Source: Streptomyces gardneri (lineage in GTDB: Bacteria > Actinomycetota > Actinomycetes > Streptomycetales > Streptomycetaceae). From it: 64,000 nt of DNA. This document shows, one piece after another, positions 26,294-34,659 of this stretch; position 1 is the stretch's first letter, and every line of letters begins with the position of its first letter. The translations under genes were made by a program, and so were the position numbers. Under the pieces are notes generated by a model. The model had not been told where the DNA came from. It made no database searches and was given only the letters and a program-made list of their open reading frames with translations. The DNA lies in assembly GCF_006539185.1 (NCBI RefSeq), contig NZ_BJMN01000011.1:1-64000 (forward strand), given 5' to 3'.

Positions 26294-27007
26294 ATGCGAC
26301 TGCTGCTCGTGGAGGACGACGATCACGTCGCCGCCGCCCTCTCCGCCATCCTGGCCCGGCACGGCTTCACCGTCACCCACGCCCGCAACGGCGAAGAGGC
26401 GCTCCAGGCCGTCCTGCCCACCGCGCAGGGCGAGCGGCCCTCGTACGGGGTGATCCTGCTCGACCTCGGCCTCCCCGACCAGGACGGCTACCAGGTCTGC
26501 GGCCGCATCCGGAAGCTCACCGCCACCCCGGTGATCATGGTGACGGCCCGCGGTGACGTACGCTCCCGGATCCACGGCCTCAATCTCGGCGCCGACGACT
26601 ACGTCGTCAAGCCCTACGACACCGGCGAACTCCTCGCCCGTATCCACGCGGTGAGCCGGCGCAACGCCGGCACCGAGGAGGCGGCGGGCACCGCCGGAGC
26701 CGCCGACGGCACCCAGCTGCGGCTCGGCTCCGTCACCATCGAGCTGCCCACCCGACGGGTCAGCGTCGACGGCGAAGCCGTCGCCCTCACCCGCAAGGAG
26801 TTCGACCTGCTCGCGCTCCTCGCCCAGCGCCCGGGGGTCGTCTTCCGCCGCGAACAGATCATCAGCGAGGTCTGGCGCACCAGTTGGGAGGGGACCGGCC
26901 GCACCTTGGAGGTGCACGTCGCCTCCCTGCGATCCAAGCTGCGGATGCCCGCCCTGATCGAGACCGTGCGGGGCGTCGGCTACCGCCTGGTCGCCCCCGC
27001 CGCGTAA
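26294..27007 (+). CDS. gluR: OmpR-family response regulator GluR
   Basis: A 237-residue regulator. The receiver domain has acidic residues in LLVEDDDHVAAAL, phosphoacceptor Asp in VILLDLGLPDQDG and Lys in DDYVVKPYDT. A winged-helix DNA-binding domain covers about residues 140-235 (LTRKEFDLLALLAQRPG ... GRTLEVHVASLRSKL ... VRGVGYRL). The ribosome-binding site GGAGGAGG is excellent. The location divergent from gluABCD and just upstream of a kinase matches the known GluR-GluK glutamate-sensing pair of Streptomyces coelicolor; the name rests on that synteny. Confidence 0.92.
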   Translation: MRLLLVEDDDHVAAALSAILARHGFTVTHARNGEEALQAVLPTAQGERPSYGVILLDLGLPDQDGYQVCGRIRKLTATPVIMVTARGDVRSRIHGLNLGADDYVVKPYDTGELLARIHAVSRRNAGTEEAAGTAGAADGTQLRLGSVTIELPTRRVSVDGEAVALTRKEFDLLALLAQRPGVVFRREQIISEVWRTSWEGTGRTLEVHVASLRSKLRMPALIETVRGVGYRLVAPAA

Positions 27008-27025
27008 CCCCCGGCCGGCCCACCC

Positions 27026-28465
27026 GTGCGCACTCGACTCCTCCCCCTGCTCATCATCCTGATGGCCGGGGTCCTGCTCGCCCTCGGCTTCCCGCTCGCC
27101 GCCAGCCTCGCCGCCTCGGAGCAGCAGCGGGTCGTCGTCGACCGGCTCGACGACGCCGCGCGTTTTGCCGCCCTCGCCCAGTTCGTCAGCGAGAGCAGCC
27201 CCGGCACCGACGAGCGGCGCACCACGCTCAACGGCGAACTCGCCAGCTACCACGACGTGTACGGCATCCGTGCCGGCATCTTCTTCCGCGACAACCGCTC
27301 CATGGCCGCCGCCCCCGAGGACTGGATCGTGCCGGACGAGGGCGAGGGCCGCCGCGCGTTCCGGGAGGCGCTGCTCGGGCGCCGCAGCCACGACCCGCCG
27401 CAGGTCTGGCCCTGGCAGGCCCACGCGCGGCTCACCATCGCCTCACCGGTCGTGCGGGACGGTGACGTCGTCGCCGTCGTCGTCACCGACTCGCCCACCG
27501 GACAGCTCCGCTCCCGCATCCTGCGCGGCTGGCTGCTGATCTTCGCGGGCGAGGCGGCCGCGATGCTGGTCGCCGTCGGCGCCGCCTTCCGCCTCACCGG
27601 CTGGGTCCTCCGGCCGGTCCGCATCCTCGACTCCGTCACCCACGACATCGCCACCGGGCGGATGAACTCCCGGGTCGCCGCGACCGGCGGGCCGCCCGAA
27701 CTGCGACGGCTGGCCCTGTCGTTCAACGAGATGGCCGACAACGTCGAGGACGCGCTCGAACAGCAGCGGGCCTTCGTCGCCGACGCCTCCCACCAGTTGC
27801 GCAACCCGCTGGCCGCGCTGCTGCTGCGGATCGAGCTCCTCGCCCTCGAACTCCCCGAGGGCAACGAGGAGATCGCCTCCGTACGGACCGAGGGCAAGCG
27901 GCTCGCGCAGGTCCTCGACGACCTCCTCGACCTGGCGCTCGCCGAGCACGTGGCCGCGGAGCTGCGGCTCACCGACGTCGGCTCGCTCGCGGCGGAGCGG
28001 GTCGCGTCCTGGCGGCCGGTCGCCGACGACAAGGGCGTCCTGCTGACCGGGGAGTGCGGGGCGGTCACGGGGTGGGCGGACCCGGTGGCCCTGTCCAGCG
28101 CGCTCGACGCGGTGATCGACAACGCCCTGAAGTTCACGCCGCCGGGGGAGGAGGTCACGGTCACCGTCTCGGTGCCCCCGGGCGGGGCGAGCGTCGCCGT
28201 CGTCGTGGCCGACCAGGGGCCCGGCCTCACCGAGGACGAGCTCGTCCGTGTCGGCGACCGCTTCTGGCGCTCCGGCCGGCACCAGAACATCAACGGCTCC
28301 GGGCTCGGCCTCTCCATCACGCGCGTCCTGCTGACCGCGGGCGGCGGCGGCCTCGCCTTCGCCCCGAACGAGCCGCACGGCCTGCGGGTCACCGTCACCG
28401 TGCCGCGACACGCACCGGCGGAGCGGGACGGCCAGGTCTTCAGCGAGCGGTGGGGGCGGGGCTGA
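27026..28465 (+). CDS. gluK: Sensor histidine kinase GluK
   Basis: A 479-residue kinase with an N-terminal helix, an extracytoplasmic sensor region of about 140 residues containing YHDVYGIRAGIFFRDNRSM, and a second helix (LLIFAGEAAAMLVAVGAAF). A HAMP segment follows, then the HisKA helix with phosphoacceptor His in DASHQLRNPLAALLLR and an ATPase domain with DNALKFTPPG, ADQGPGL and NGSGLGLSI. The start is GTG 27026, 18 nt after gluR. It is expected to sense extracellular glutamate and phosphorylate GluR. The last codons form one copy of a tandem duplication that continues into the end of the convergent TAXI gene. Confidence 0.92.
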   Translation: MRTRLLPLLIILMAGVLLALGFPLAASLAASEQQRVVVDRLDDAARFAALAQFVSESSPGTDERRTTLNGELASYHDVYGIRAGIFFRDNRSMAAAPEDWIVPDEGEGRRAFREALLGRRSHDPPQVWPWQAHARLTIASPVVRDGDVVAVVVTDSPTGQLRSRILRGWLLIFAGEAAAMLVAVGAAFRLTGWVLRPVRILDSVTHDIATGRMNSRVAATGGPPELRRLALSFNEMADNVEDALEQQRAFVADASHQLRNPLAALLLRIELLALELPEGNEEIASVRTEGKRLAQVLDDLLDLALAEHVAAELRLTDVGSLAAERVASWRPVADDKGVLLTGECGAVTGWADPVALSSALDAVIDNALKFTPPGEEVTVTVSVPPGGASVAVVVADQGPGLTEDELVRVGDRFWRSGRHQNINGSGLGLSITRVLLTAGGGGLAFAPNEPHGLRVTVTVPRHAPAERDGQVFSERWGRG

Positions 28466-28520
28466 GCCTGAGGGCTTCACCGAGCGGTGGGGCGGGGCTG
28501 AGCTTCAGGGCTTCACCGAG
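28445..28520. repeat. Tandem 36-37-bp duplication between gluK and the TAXI gene
   Basis: Two copies beginning GAGCGGTGGGGGCGGGGCTG (28445 and 28482) are followed by the start of a third (28518). Copy 1 holds the gluK stop and the third copy lies in the end of the convergent TAXI gene, so the duplicated unit came from a gene end. Confidence 0.8.
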
Positions 28521-29503
28521 CGGTAGTAGCGGCGGGCGCCCTCGTGGAGGGGGAGGGGTTCCGTGTAGACGGCCGTCCGCAGGTCCACCAGCTGGGCCGG
28601 GTGGACCTGGCCGCCGATCACGTCACGGCTCCTGATCACCGTACGGGTGAAGCCCTCCACCAGGTCGGGATCGGCCTCGGCCGTCGTGACCAGGAGGTTC
28701 GCCACGGCCAGCGTCTCGACCGGCCGGCCGTCCTGCGCCTTCGTGTACGCGTCGGCCGGGATCAGCGCCGAGCGGTAGTGGCGGGTCGAGTCGCCGACGT
28801 CGTGCAGCCGGTCGACCAGGGTGGCGTCCATGGGGATCAGCCGGATCTCCAGGCGCTCGGACAGGTCTTGTACGGCCTGGGTGGGCAGCCCGCCCGACCA
28901 GAAGAAGGCGTCGAGGTCGCCGCTCTCCAAGTGCCCCGGCATCGTGTTGATGCCCGCCGAGATCGCCTCCACGTCCCGTACGGGCGTGAGGCCCGCCGCC
29001 GCGAGGACCCGGTCGGCGATCAGGCGCACACCGGAGCCGTCCTGGCCGACCCCCACCCGCAGCCCGCGCAGGTCCCGAACCGTCCGGACCTTCGAGTCCT
29101 TGCGGACCACCAGCTGGACGTAGTCGTCGTACAGCCGCGCGCAGCCGCGCAGCCGCTCGAAGCCCGGCTTGCGCTCGCGCTGGTACTGGGCCACCGCGTC
29201 GGCCGTCGCGACGGTGAAGTCCGCCTCGCCCGTGGCCACGCGCGCCAGGTTCTGCTGGGATCCCTCACTGTCCGTGAGCTCTATCGACACCTCGGGGAGG
29301 TCTTCGGCGAGGGCTTGCTTGAGCAGCCCGCCGTACTTCTGGTAGACGCCGGTGGGGACACCCGTACTGAAGGTGACGGAGCCGCTCGGGACGGGAGGCC
29401 CGAAAGGAACCAGCCACCACACGAGCACCGCGCACACCGCGAGCAGCGCGGCCGACAGCGCCAGCAGGCGGCGGCGGGCGGCACGGGAGAGCGAGGCGAA
29501 CAT
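28505..29503 (-). CDS. TAXI-family solute-binding protein
   Basis: A 332-residue protein with an N-terminal hydrophobic signal or anchor (LLALSAALLAVCAVLVWWLVPFG) and no lipobox. The TAXI fold shows in VTFSTGVPTGVYQKYGGLL, SEGSQQNLARVATGEADF and LRVGVGQDGSGVRLIADRVLAAAG. TAXI proteins normally feed a TRAP permease, but none lies in this window, so it is an orphan here. The founding structural TAXI protein (from Thermus) binds glutamate or glutamine. Its position next to gluK therefore suggests it presents glutamate to the kinase rather than to a transporter (inference). Confidence 0.88.
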   Translation of the reverse strand: MFASLSRAARRRLLALSAALLAVCAVLVWWLVPFGPPVPSGSVTFSTGVPTGVYQKYGGLLKQALAEDLPEVSIELTDSEGSQQNLARVATGEADFTVATADAVAQYQRERKPGFERLRGCARLYDDYVQLVVRKDSKVRTVRDLRGLRVGVGQDGSGVRLIADRVLAAAGLTPVRDVEAISAGINTMPGHLESGDLDAFFWSGGLPTQAVQDLSERLEIRLIPMDATLVDRLHDVGDSTRHYRSALIPADAYTKAQDGRPVETLAVANLLVTTAEADPDLVEGFTRTVIRSRDVIGGQVHPAQLVDLRTAVYTEPLPLHEGARRYYRSVKP

Positions 29504-30032
29504 GGAGGCGATCCTGCCAGCTCACCTCCGCCGCTGGCCAGGGACGGCCGGTGTGAGGCATTCGCGCGCGAACCGGGGAGGGGGCCCGAGGCTGATCACC
29601 GCGGTGAGCCGGAGCGGCTGAAGCACCGGCTTGACGGGCGACCGGTCGGGGTCGCACTCCGCGGGCGTACCCGTGCGCTCCGCCGAAGCGGTGAGCGGCC
29701 CCCGCCCTGTGCGCCGCGCCGTGTGTCCTGCTGTGGCACCGCGGCTCGGCCGGTTAGCGTCTGCATGCGCTCGGTGATCTTGAGGGCAGTCCCCTGCCCG
29801 CCCCTGGCGTCCCCTTCCGAGCGCACCACTCACCTTCCCGTCACAGCGACGCTGCGGGACTCCGAAGCCACCTCGGTGGCGTGGGCCCCGGGGGAAGGCC
29901 CGGGTCGGTAGCGTCCCCGGGAGTGCTCCGGGGACGCTGACGGGGGACGGGGGCAAGACAGGGACGGGGAACGGGGGCAGGAACGCGGGAGCGGAGCAGG
30001 AACGGGAGCGGAGCGAGCGTAGGAGTGGGAGG
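29504..30032. other. Intergenic region between TAXI and LysR-type genes
   Basis: About 530 nt separating divergent genes. A 48-codon plus-strand frame at 29765-29911 has no convincing support. Short inverted repeats (CCCCGG-N7-CCGGGG near 29915) and A/G-rich partial repeats (two copies of a GGAGCGGAGC-containing unit, 29985-30015) are present. No recognisable operator was found. Confidence 0.5.
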
Positions 30033-30980
30033 GTGCAGGGCGTGGCCGATCCGGATCTGCGGAAGCTGCGCGTGCTGAGGGAACTCAGCGAACGCGGCAC
30101 CGTCAGCGCCGCCGCCCAGGCGCTCCACCTCACCCCGCAGGCCGTCTCGCAGCAGATCAGCGCCCTTGGGCGCGAGCTGGGCGTCCCGCTCACCGAACCG
30201 TCCGGCCGCAGGCTGCGGCTCACGGGAGCGGCGCGGATCGTGCTCCGGCACGCCGACGCCGTCTTCACCCAGGTCGACCGGATGCGCGCGGAACTCGCCG
30301 CGCACGGCAGCGGCGACCTCGGCGAGGTCGCGGTGGCCGGCTTCTCCACCACCCTCTCCGCGCTGATCCTGCCCGCCGTGGCCCGGCTGCGGGAGACGCG
30401 GCCGCTGCTGCGCACCACGGTGGCCGAGGTCGACCCGCCGGAGAGCTTCTCCCTCCTGCACCGCGGTGAGACCGATGTCGTGGTCTCCGCGGACACCGCG
30501 CCGCCTCCCGGCCGCCCGGCGGACGAGGAGGACGGCCGGTTCGACGCGCGCTTCCACCGGATCGCGCTCTGCGAGGACCCCTTCGACATCGCCCTGCCCG
30601 AGGGACACCGTCTCCTCGACAGTCCCCGCCTCGCCCTCGGCGACCTGGCGGGGGAGACGTGGATCTTCGCCACGACGGGGATGTGCCACGACATCGGCGT
30701 CGCCGCGTGCACGGCGGCCGGATTCACCCCGCGGGCCTCCCACGCCATCGGCGACTGGGACGCGACCCTCGCGGCGGTCCGGCTCGGCCTGGGGGTCGCG
30801 CTGGTCCCCCGGACGGCCCGTCCGGCACCCCGGCCCGAGGTGACGGTGCGCGCGTTCAGCGAGGGGGCGCCCTCGCGCACGGTCTTCGCGGCGGTACGGG
30901 AGGGCAGCCAGACCTCGCCGGAGATCGCCGCGGTCCTGGACGCGCTGCGGACAGTGGCCGGGGCGGCCGTCGCCGGCTGA
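30033..30980 (+). CDS. LysR-family transcriptional regulator
   Basis: A 315-residue regulator. The N-terminal winged HTH is clear: LRKLRVLRELSERGTVSAAA, then LHLTPQAVSQQISALGRELG. The C-terminal effector domain (EVAVAGFSTTLSALILPAVARLRET onward) is of normal length. GTG 30033 and GTG 30042 (MADPDLRKL) are both plausible; AGGAG and GGGAGGG respectively lie upstream. Immediately downstream, after a repeat-rich 250-nt gap, is an EamA exporter gene on the same strand, a likely target (inference from adjacency; LysR genes more often lie divergent). Confidence 0.92.
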   Translation: MQGVADPDLRKLRVLRELSERGTVSAAAQALHLTPQAVSQQISALGRELGVPLTEPSGRRLRLTGAARIVLRHADAVFTQVDRMRAELAAHGSGDLGEVAVAGFSTTLSALILPAVARLRETRPLLRTTVAEVDPPESFSLLHRGETDVVVSADTAPPPGRPADEEDGRFDARFHRIALCEDPFDIALPEGHRLLDSPRLALGDLAGETWIFATTGMCHDIGVAACTAAGFTPRASHAIGDWDATLAAVRLGLGVALVPRTARPAPRPEVTVRAFSEGAPSRTVFAAVREGSQTSPEIAAVLDALRTVAGAAVAG

Positions 30981-30987
30981 TGGGCGC

Positions 30988-31065
30988 CCGTACCCCGCCC
31001 GGCCCGTACCCGCGTGACCTGTACCCGCCCGGCCCGTACCCCGCCGAGCCGTACCCGTCCGGCCC
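30988..31065. repeat. Degenerate tandem repeat of GTACCC-CCGGCC units
   Basis: Five imperfect copies of a 14-18-bp unit (GTACCCGCCCGGCC and variants) follow the LysR gene stop. The plus-strand frame through it would encode Tyr-Pro/Pro-Gly repeats, but it lacks a ribosome-binding site. Confidence 0.65.
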
Positions 31066-31230
31066 GCCCCCGCCTCCCCCGACGCTCCACGGTTCGTGGA
31101 CGGTACCTTCCAGCAGGCGTTGCTGGACCCCGCCCGGACGCCGGAGCGAGGCTCGTTCCCGTACCGCGGAGAGTTCCGTACGGCCCTCCCGTCGCGCACC
31201 GCCCCACCCTTCTCCAGAGCGGGAACACCC

Positions 31231-32220
31231 ATGTCCAGAGCCACCTCCACCCGGCTGGCCGCACTGAGTCTCGTCTGGGGCTCCGTCTTCCTGTGGATCA
31301 AGATCGCGGGGTACGGGTTCTCTCCCGTCCAGATGGTCCTGATCCGGCTCGCGCTCGGCGCCGCCGTGATCCTCGCCATCGGATACGCGAAGGGGCTCAG
31401 ACTGCCCAAGGGGGCGGCGATCTGGGGGCACTTGACGGTCGCCGCACTGCTCGGGAACGCCGTGCCGTGGACCCTGTACGCCGAAGGGGAGGTCGCCGGC
31501 TCCAGCGGCGTCGCCGCCGTGGTCAACGGCAGCGCGCCCATCTGGACCCTCGCGACAGCCCTGCTGCTCGGCCAGGAGAAGAGGATCTCCGGCCGCGCCG
31601 CCGGCGGTGTGCTCGTCGGTCTCGGCGGCACCGCGCTCATCGCGTCACCGTGGAACTCCGGCTCGACCGGCAGCGGTTGGAGCATCCTCTGCTTCGTCCT
31701 CGGCTCGATCAGTTTCGGCGCGAGCTTCGCGTACACGGGCAGGTTCCTGGTGGGCCGGGGTGTTCCGCCGCTCGTGCTGGCGGGCGGCCAACTGGGCGCG
31801 GCGACCCTGCTGCTGCTCGCCGCCTTCCCCTTCCTGGGCCTCCGGGCCGTCACCTGGCGCGCCGACTCGGTGATCGCCGTCCTCGTCCTCGGCGTGGTCT
31901 GCACCGGCTTCGCCGCGCTGCTCAACTTCGAGCTGATCTTCAAGGACGGGCCCACGGTGGCCTCCACCGTGACGTACCTGATGACGGCGGTGGCGGTCGT
32001 CCTGGGCGCCTTGGTGCTGCACGAGCCGCTCGGCTGGACGGTGTGGCTCGGGGCGGTCGCGGTGCTCGCCGCCACCGGCCTGCTCCGGCGACGCGGGCCG
32101 CAACACGCCGTTCATTCAACGGGCAGAGGGCCGGTGGTAGCGTCGAAAACGGAAACGCCCGGGATTGATGGGGGAGTCGCGCGTGGCTTTCGTGGTCGAA
32201 CTCGCATTCCGCGGGAGTGA
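31231..32220 (+). CDS. EamA/DMT-family transporter
   Basis: A 329-residue membrane protein with ten predicted helices in two EamA repeats (LAALSLVWGSVFLWIKIA for the first, ILCFVLGSISFGASFAYTG for the second) and the family end-of-repeat segment VASTVTYLMTAVAVVLGALVLHEPLGW. It probably exports small metabolites or amino acids. ATG 31231 (MSRATSTRL) is preceded by AGCGGGA. The reading frame runs about 35 residues past the last helix and overlaps the start of the next gene by 38 nt, an unusually long overlap that may couple translation or reflect a lost stop. Confidence 0.88.
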   Translation: MSRATSTRLAALSLVWGSVFLWIKIAGYGFSPVQMVLIRLALGAAVILAIGYAKGLRLPKGAAIWGHLTVAALLGNAVPWTLYAEGEVAGSSGVAAVVNGSAPIWTLATALLLGQEKRISGRAAGGVLVGLGGTALIASPWNSGSTGSGWSILCFVLGSISFGASFAYTGRFLVGRGVPPLVLAGGQLGAATLLLLAAFPFLGLRAVTWRADSVIAVLVLGVVCTGFAALLNFELIFKDGPTVASTVTYLMTAVAVVLGALVLHEPLGWTVWLGAVAVLAATGLLRRRGPQHAVHSTGRGPVVASKTETPGIDGGVARGFRGRTRIPRE

Positions 32221-32671
32221 GTCGGACCGGTCGGACTTCGCGGAGGCGCACCGGACGTACTGGCGGAGGATGGCGGCCCGCGGAATCCTCCTCGGAGGCG
32301 GCCCGTGGCGGGACGGCACCGGGGAGCTCCTCCTCTGCCAGGCCCACGACCGCCGGACGCTCTTACGGGTGCTCCACGCCGACCCGTACGCACGAGCCCG
32401 GGTCGTCGGGGAGCCACGCATCCGGGAGTGGAACGCGGTGCTGGGACAGGTGGCTCCCGCCCGCCCCGCGCGGCCCGTTCCGGCGCAGATCGCGGCCCTG
32501 ACCCCCCACGAGCGGCGGATCGCCACGATGATGCTTGACGGTCTCACCAACAAGCAGATCGCCGCGTCCTTCACGGTGTCGACCCGGGCCGTGGAGCTGC
32601 ACATCACCCGCATCTACCGCAAGCTCGACATTCGCCGCAGGGCCCAACTGGCCGCGGTCATCGGGACGTAG
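32183..32671 (+). CDS. YciI-like domain fused to a LuxR helix-turn-helix
   Basis: A 162-residue two-domain protein. Residues 1-90 match the YciI fold: VELAFRGSESDRSDFAEAHRTYW with the conserved His, then GILLGGGPWRDGTGELLL and HADPYARA with the conserved Asp-Pro. Residues 105-160 are a LuxR-type HTH (LTPHERRIATMMLDGLTNKQIA, STRAVELHITRIYRKLDI). YciI domains are small enzymes or ligand-binding ferredoxin-like folds, so this looks like a one-component regulator sensing a small molecule (inference). GTG 32183 has GGGGGAG at good distance; ATG 32168 is possible. It overlaps the EamA gene end. Confidence 0.82.
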   Translation: MAFVVELAFRGSESDRSDFAEAHRTYWRRMAARGILLGGGPWRDGTGELLLCQAHDRRTLLRVLHADPYARARVVGEPRIREWNAVLGQVAPARPARPVPAQIAALTPHERRIATMMLDGLTNKQIAASFTVSTRAVELHITRIYRKLDIRRRAQLAAVIGT

Positions 32672-32738
32672 AGGCCAACGGGACACAGGGGCCATCGCGA
32701 ACCGGCGCGAAGGCCGGCTTCGAACCGCGCATCGCGCG

Positions 32739-33383
32739 TCAGGACTCCAGATAGCGCAGCACGGCCAGGATCCGACGGCTGTAACCGTCCGCCCTGCGCA
32801 GGTCCAGCTTGTCGAAGACGGCGTTGAGGTACTTCTCCACCGCACTGAGAGACAGGTGCAGTTGCCGCGCGATGGCGGCGTTCGTGTAGCCCTGGGCGAG
32901 CACCTCGAGGACCTCCCGCTCGCGCGGAGTCAGTCTTGCCAGCGGATCGCTGTGCGTACTGCGGACGACCAACTGTCGTACGACCTCCGGGTCGATCGCC
33001 GCACCGCCCTCGTGGACCCGCTCCAAAGCGTCGAGGAACTCCTCGACCTGCGCCACCCGGTCCTTGAGGAGATAGCCGACCCGCTCCGCCCCCGCGGCGA
33101 GCAGCCGGGCCGCGTAACTCCGCTCGACGTGCTGCGAGAGGACCAGGACACCCGTCTCCGGCCACCGCTCGCGGATCTCCACGGCTGCCCGCAGCCCCTC
33201 GTCGGTGTGCGTCGGGGGCATCCGGATGTCGACGACCGCGACGTCCGGGCGCAGGGCCCCGACCTCCGCGACCAGGGTCACGGCGTCGCCGAACGCGGCC
33301 ACGACCTCGTGACCCTCCTCGGTGAGCAGGCGGACGAGCCCCTCCCTCAGCAGGGTCGAGTCCTCGGCAAGGATCACGCGCAC
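32739..33383 (-). CDS. NarL-type response regulator
   Basis: A 214-residue regulator. Its receiver domain starts at GTG 33383 (MRVILAEDSTLLREGLVRLL) with phosphoacceptor Asp in VAVVDIRMPPTHTDEGL and Lys in GYLLKDRVAQVEEF. The LuxR HTH is LTPREREVLEVLAQGYTNAAIA, then AVEKYLNAVFDKL. It overlaps the kinase gene by 10 nt, so the two are coupled. Neighbouring candidates for control are the YciI-LuxR fusion downstream and DedA upstream, but nothing in the sequence identifies the regulon. Confidence 0.93.
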   Translation of the reverse strand: MRVILAEDSTLLREGLVRLLTEEGHEVVAAFGDAVTLVAEVGALRPDVAVVDIRMPPTHTDEGLRAAVEIRERWPETGVLVLSQHVERSYAARLLAAGAERVGYLLKDRVAQVEEFLDALERVHEGGAAIDPEVVRQLVVRSTHSDPLARLTPREREVLEVLAQGYTNAAIARQLHLSLSAVEKYLNAVFDKLDLRRADGYSRRILAVLRYLES

Positions 33384-34588
33384 GGCAACTCCGCGACAAG
33401 AGTGGTGGGTCCCCCGAGGGGGCTGTCGACACGCAGGACGCCGTCGAGCGCGGCGACCCGGCTCCGCAGGCCGGTCAGCCCGCTGCCGGCCGGGTCGGCG
33501 CCGCCCCGCCCGTCGTCCTCGACCCGCAGCGTGAGCAGGGGTTCTCCGGGCGGGCCGCCGAGCGAGACGTGGACGGAGACGGAGGAGGCCGAGGCGTGCT
33601 TGGCGGCGTTCGTGACGGCCTCGGAGACCACGAAGTAGGCGGCCGTCTCCACGGGCCGGGGCAGCGGCCCGGCGGCCTCGAACCGGATGCGCAGGGGGAG
33701 GGAGCACCGCTGCGCCACCCCTCCCAGCGCCTCTTCGAGGCCCAGGCTGTCCAGCGCGGAGGGGTACACCCGCCAGGCCACGTCCCGTAGTTCGGCCAGT
33801 ACGTCCCCGGCCTCGCCGTGGGCCTGGAGGAGCAGCGCGTCCGCCTGCTCCGGGTCGCGGTCCCTGCTCCGGCGTGCCCGGCCGAGCAGCATGGCGAGCG
33901 CCACGAGCCGCTGCTGCACCCCGTCGTGGAGATCGCGTTCGATGCGGCGGCGCTCGGCGTCCACGGCCTGCACGACGGCGGCCCGGCTGACGGCGAGTTC
34001 GTCGATCCGGCGCCGCAGCAGCTCGCTCTCGGACGGCCCGAAGCACTCACGGGCGAGCCGGGCGTCCAGCGCGGCCAGCGCGTACAGGCCCTGGACGTCG
34101 AGGAAGAGCAGGACGCCGCCGAGGAGCAGTTGTGCGAGCAGCTCCGCCCAGCCGAGCGTGCCGCGCACGACACCTCCGACGAGCAGCCCCGCCAGGACGG
34201 CGCCGAAGCCGAGGAGCCCGACGACGATCCCGTACACCAGGCCCGTCCAGCTCCGGACCGCGAGATAGCGCAGCAGTCGCCGGTCGGAGACGGTGTACGG
34301 GTCGGGGAAGCGGTCTCCGAAGAAGGCGGAGCGGCGGCGGCGTTCGAGCGCGGCGAGGCGCCGCGCGCCGGCCGTCAGGACCTCACGGGCCCGCGGCCGG
34401 GTGCGGGGCCACAGCAGGAAGGGCCCGAGGACGACACCGGCGACCAGGAAGAACAGGACGCCGAGCAGGGCCGTCGGGCAACCGAGGAGGGACCCGGCCA
34501 CACGGCGGGCCGCCGATCCGGTCACCGTGCCCTCGCCCTCGCCCTCGCCCTCGCCCTCGCTCTCGCCCCTCGGCTCGTCCCCTCGCAC
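33374..34588 (-). CDS. Sensor histidine kinase (HisKA_3, DUF-type membrane sensor)
   Basis: A kinase of about 404 residues with N-terminal membrane helices (LLGCPTALLGVLFFLVAGVVLGPFLL; LVYGIVVGLLGFGAVLAGLLVGGVV; LLAQLLLGGVLLFLDVQGLYAL), phosphoacceptor His in RRIERDLHDGVQQRLVALAM and an ATPase domain with VEDDGRGGADPAGSGLTGL. GTG 34588 gives an N-terminus containing a Gly-Glu repeat coded by a GCCCTC hexanucleotide array. GTG 34525, just after the repeat, is the alternative and gives 383 residues. The stimulus is unknown. It is coupled to the response regulator by overlap. Confidence 0.88.
   Translation of the reverse strand: MRGDEPRGESEGEGEGEGEGTVTGSAARRVAGSLLGCPTALLGVLFFLVAGVVLGPFLLWPRTRPRAREVLTAGARRLAALERRRRSAFFGDRFPDPYTVSDRRLLRYLAVRSWTGLVYGIVVGLLGFGAVLAGLLVGGVVRGTLGWAELLAQLLLGGVLLFLDVQGLYALAALDARLARECFGPSESELLRRRIDELAVSRAAVVQAVDAERRRIERDLHDGVQQRLVALAMLLGRARRSRDRDPEQADALLLQAHGEAGDVLAELRDVAWRVYPSALDSLGLEEALGGVAQRCSLPLRIRFEAAGPLPRPVETAAYFVVSEAVTNAAKHASASSVSVHVSLGGPPGEPLLTLRVEDDGRGGADPAGSGLTGLRSRVAALDGVLRVDSPLGGPTTLVAELPCA
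34529..34564. repeat. Hexanucleotide microsatellite (GCCCTC)6
   Basis: Five perfect and one imperfect GCCCTC units; on the minus strand they encode alternating Gly-Glu between the two candidate start codons of the kinase. Changes in copy number keep the frame. Confidence 0.9.
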
Positions 34589-34659
34589 GCTTCCCGAGGC
34601 TAGTGCCGGTCCCGGACCCGTACAAGATCGTTCGGAGGGTACGTGTCCCTGCCCGCCGG

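Noticed and set aside
29765..29911. 48-codon plus-strand ORF preceded by TAGCGT
   Set aside because: The hexamer is only 4 nt from the ATG, too close for a leaderless start, there is no ribosome-binding site, and the peptide has no recognisable features.
30980..31267. 95-codon Pro/Tyr-rich ORF overlapping the LysR stop
   Set aside because: It is produced by a simple GTACCC repeat, lacks a ribosome-binding site and overlaps the EamA start in another frame.
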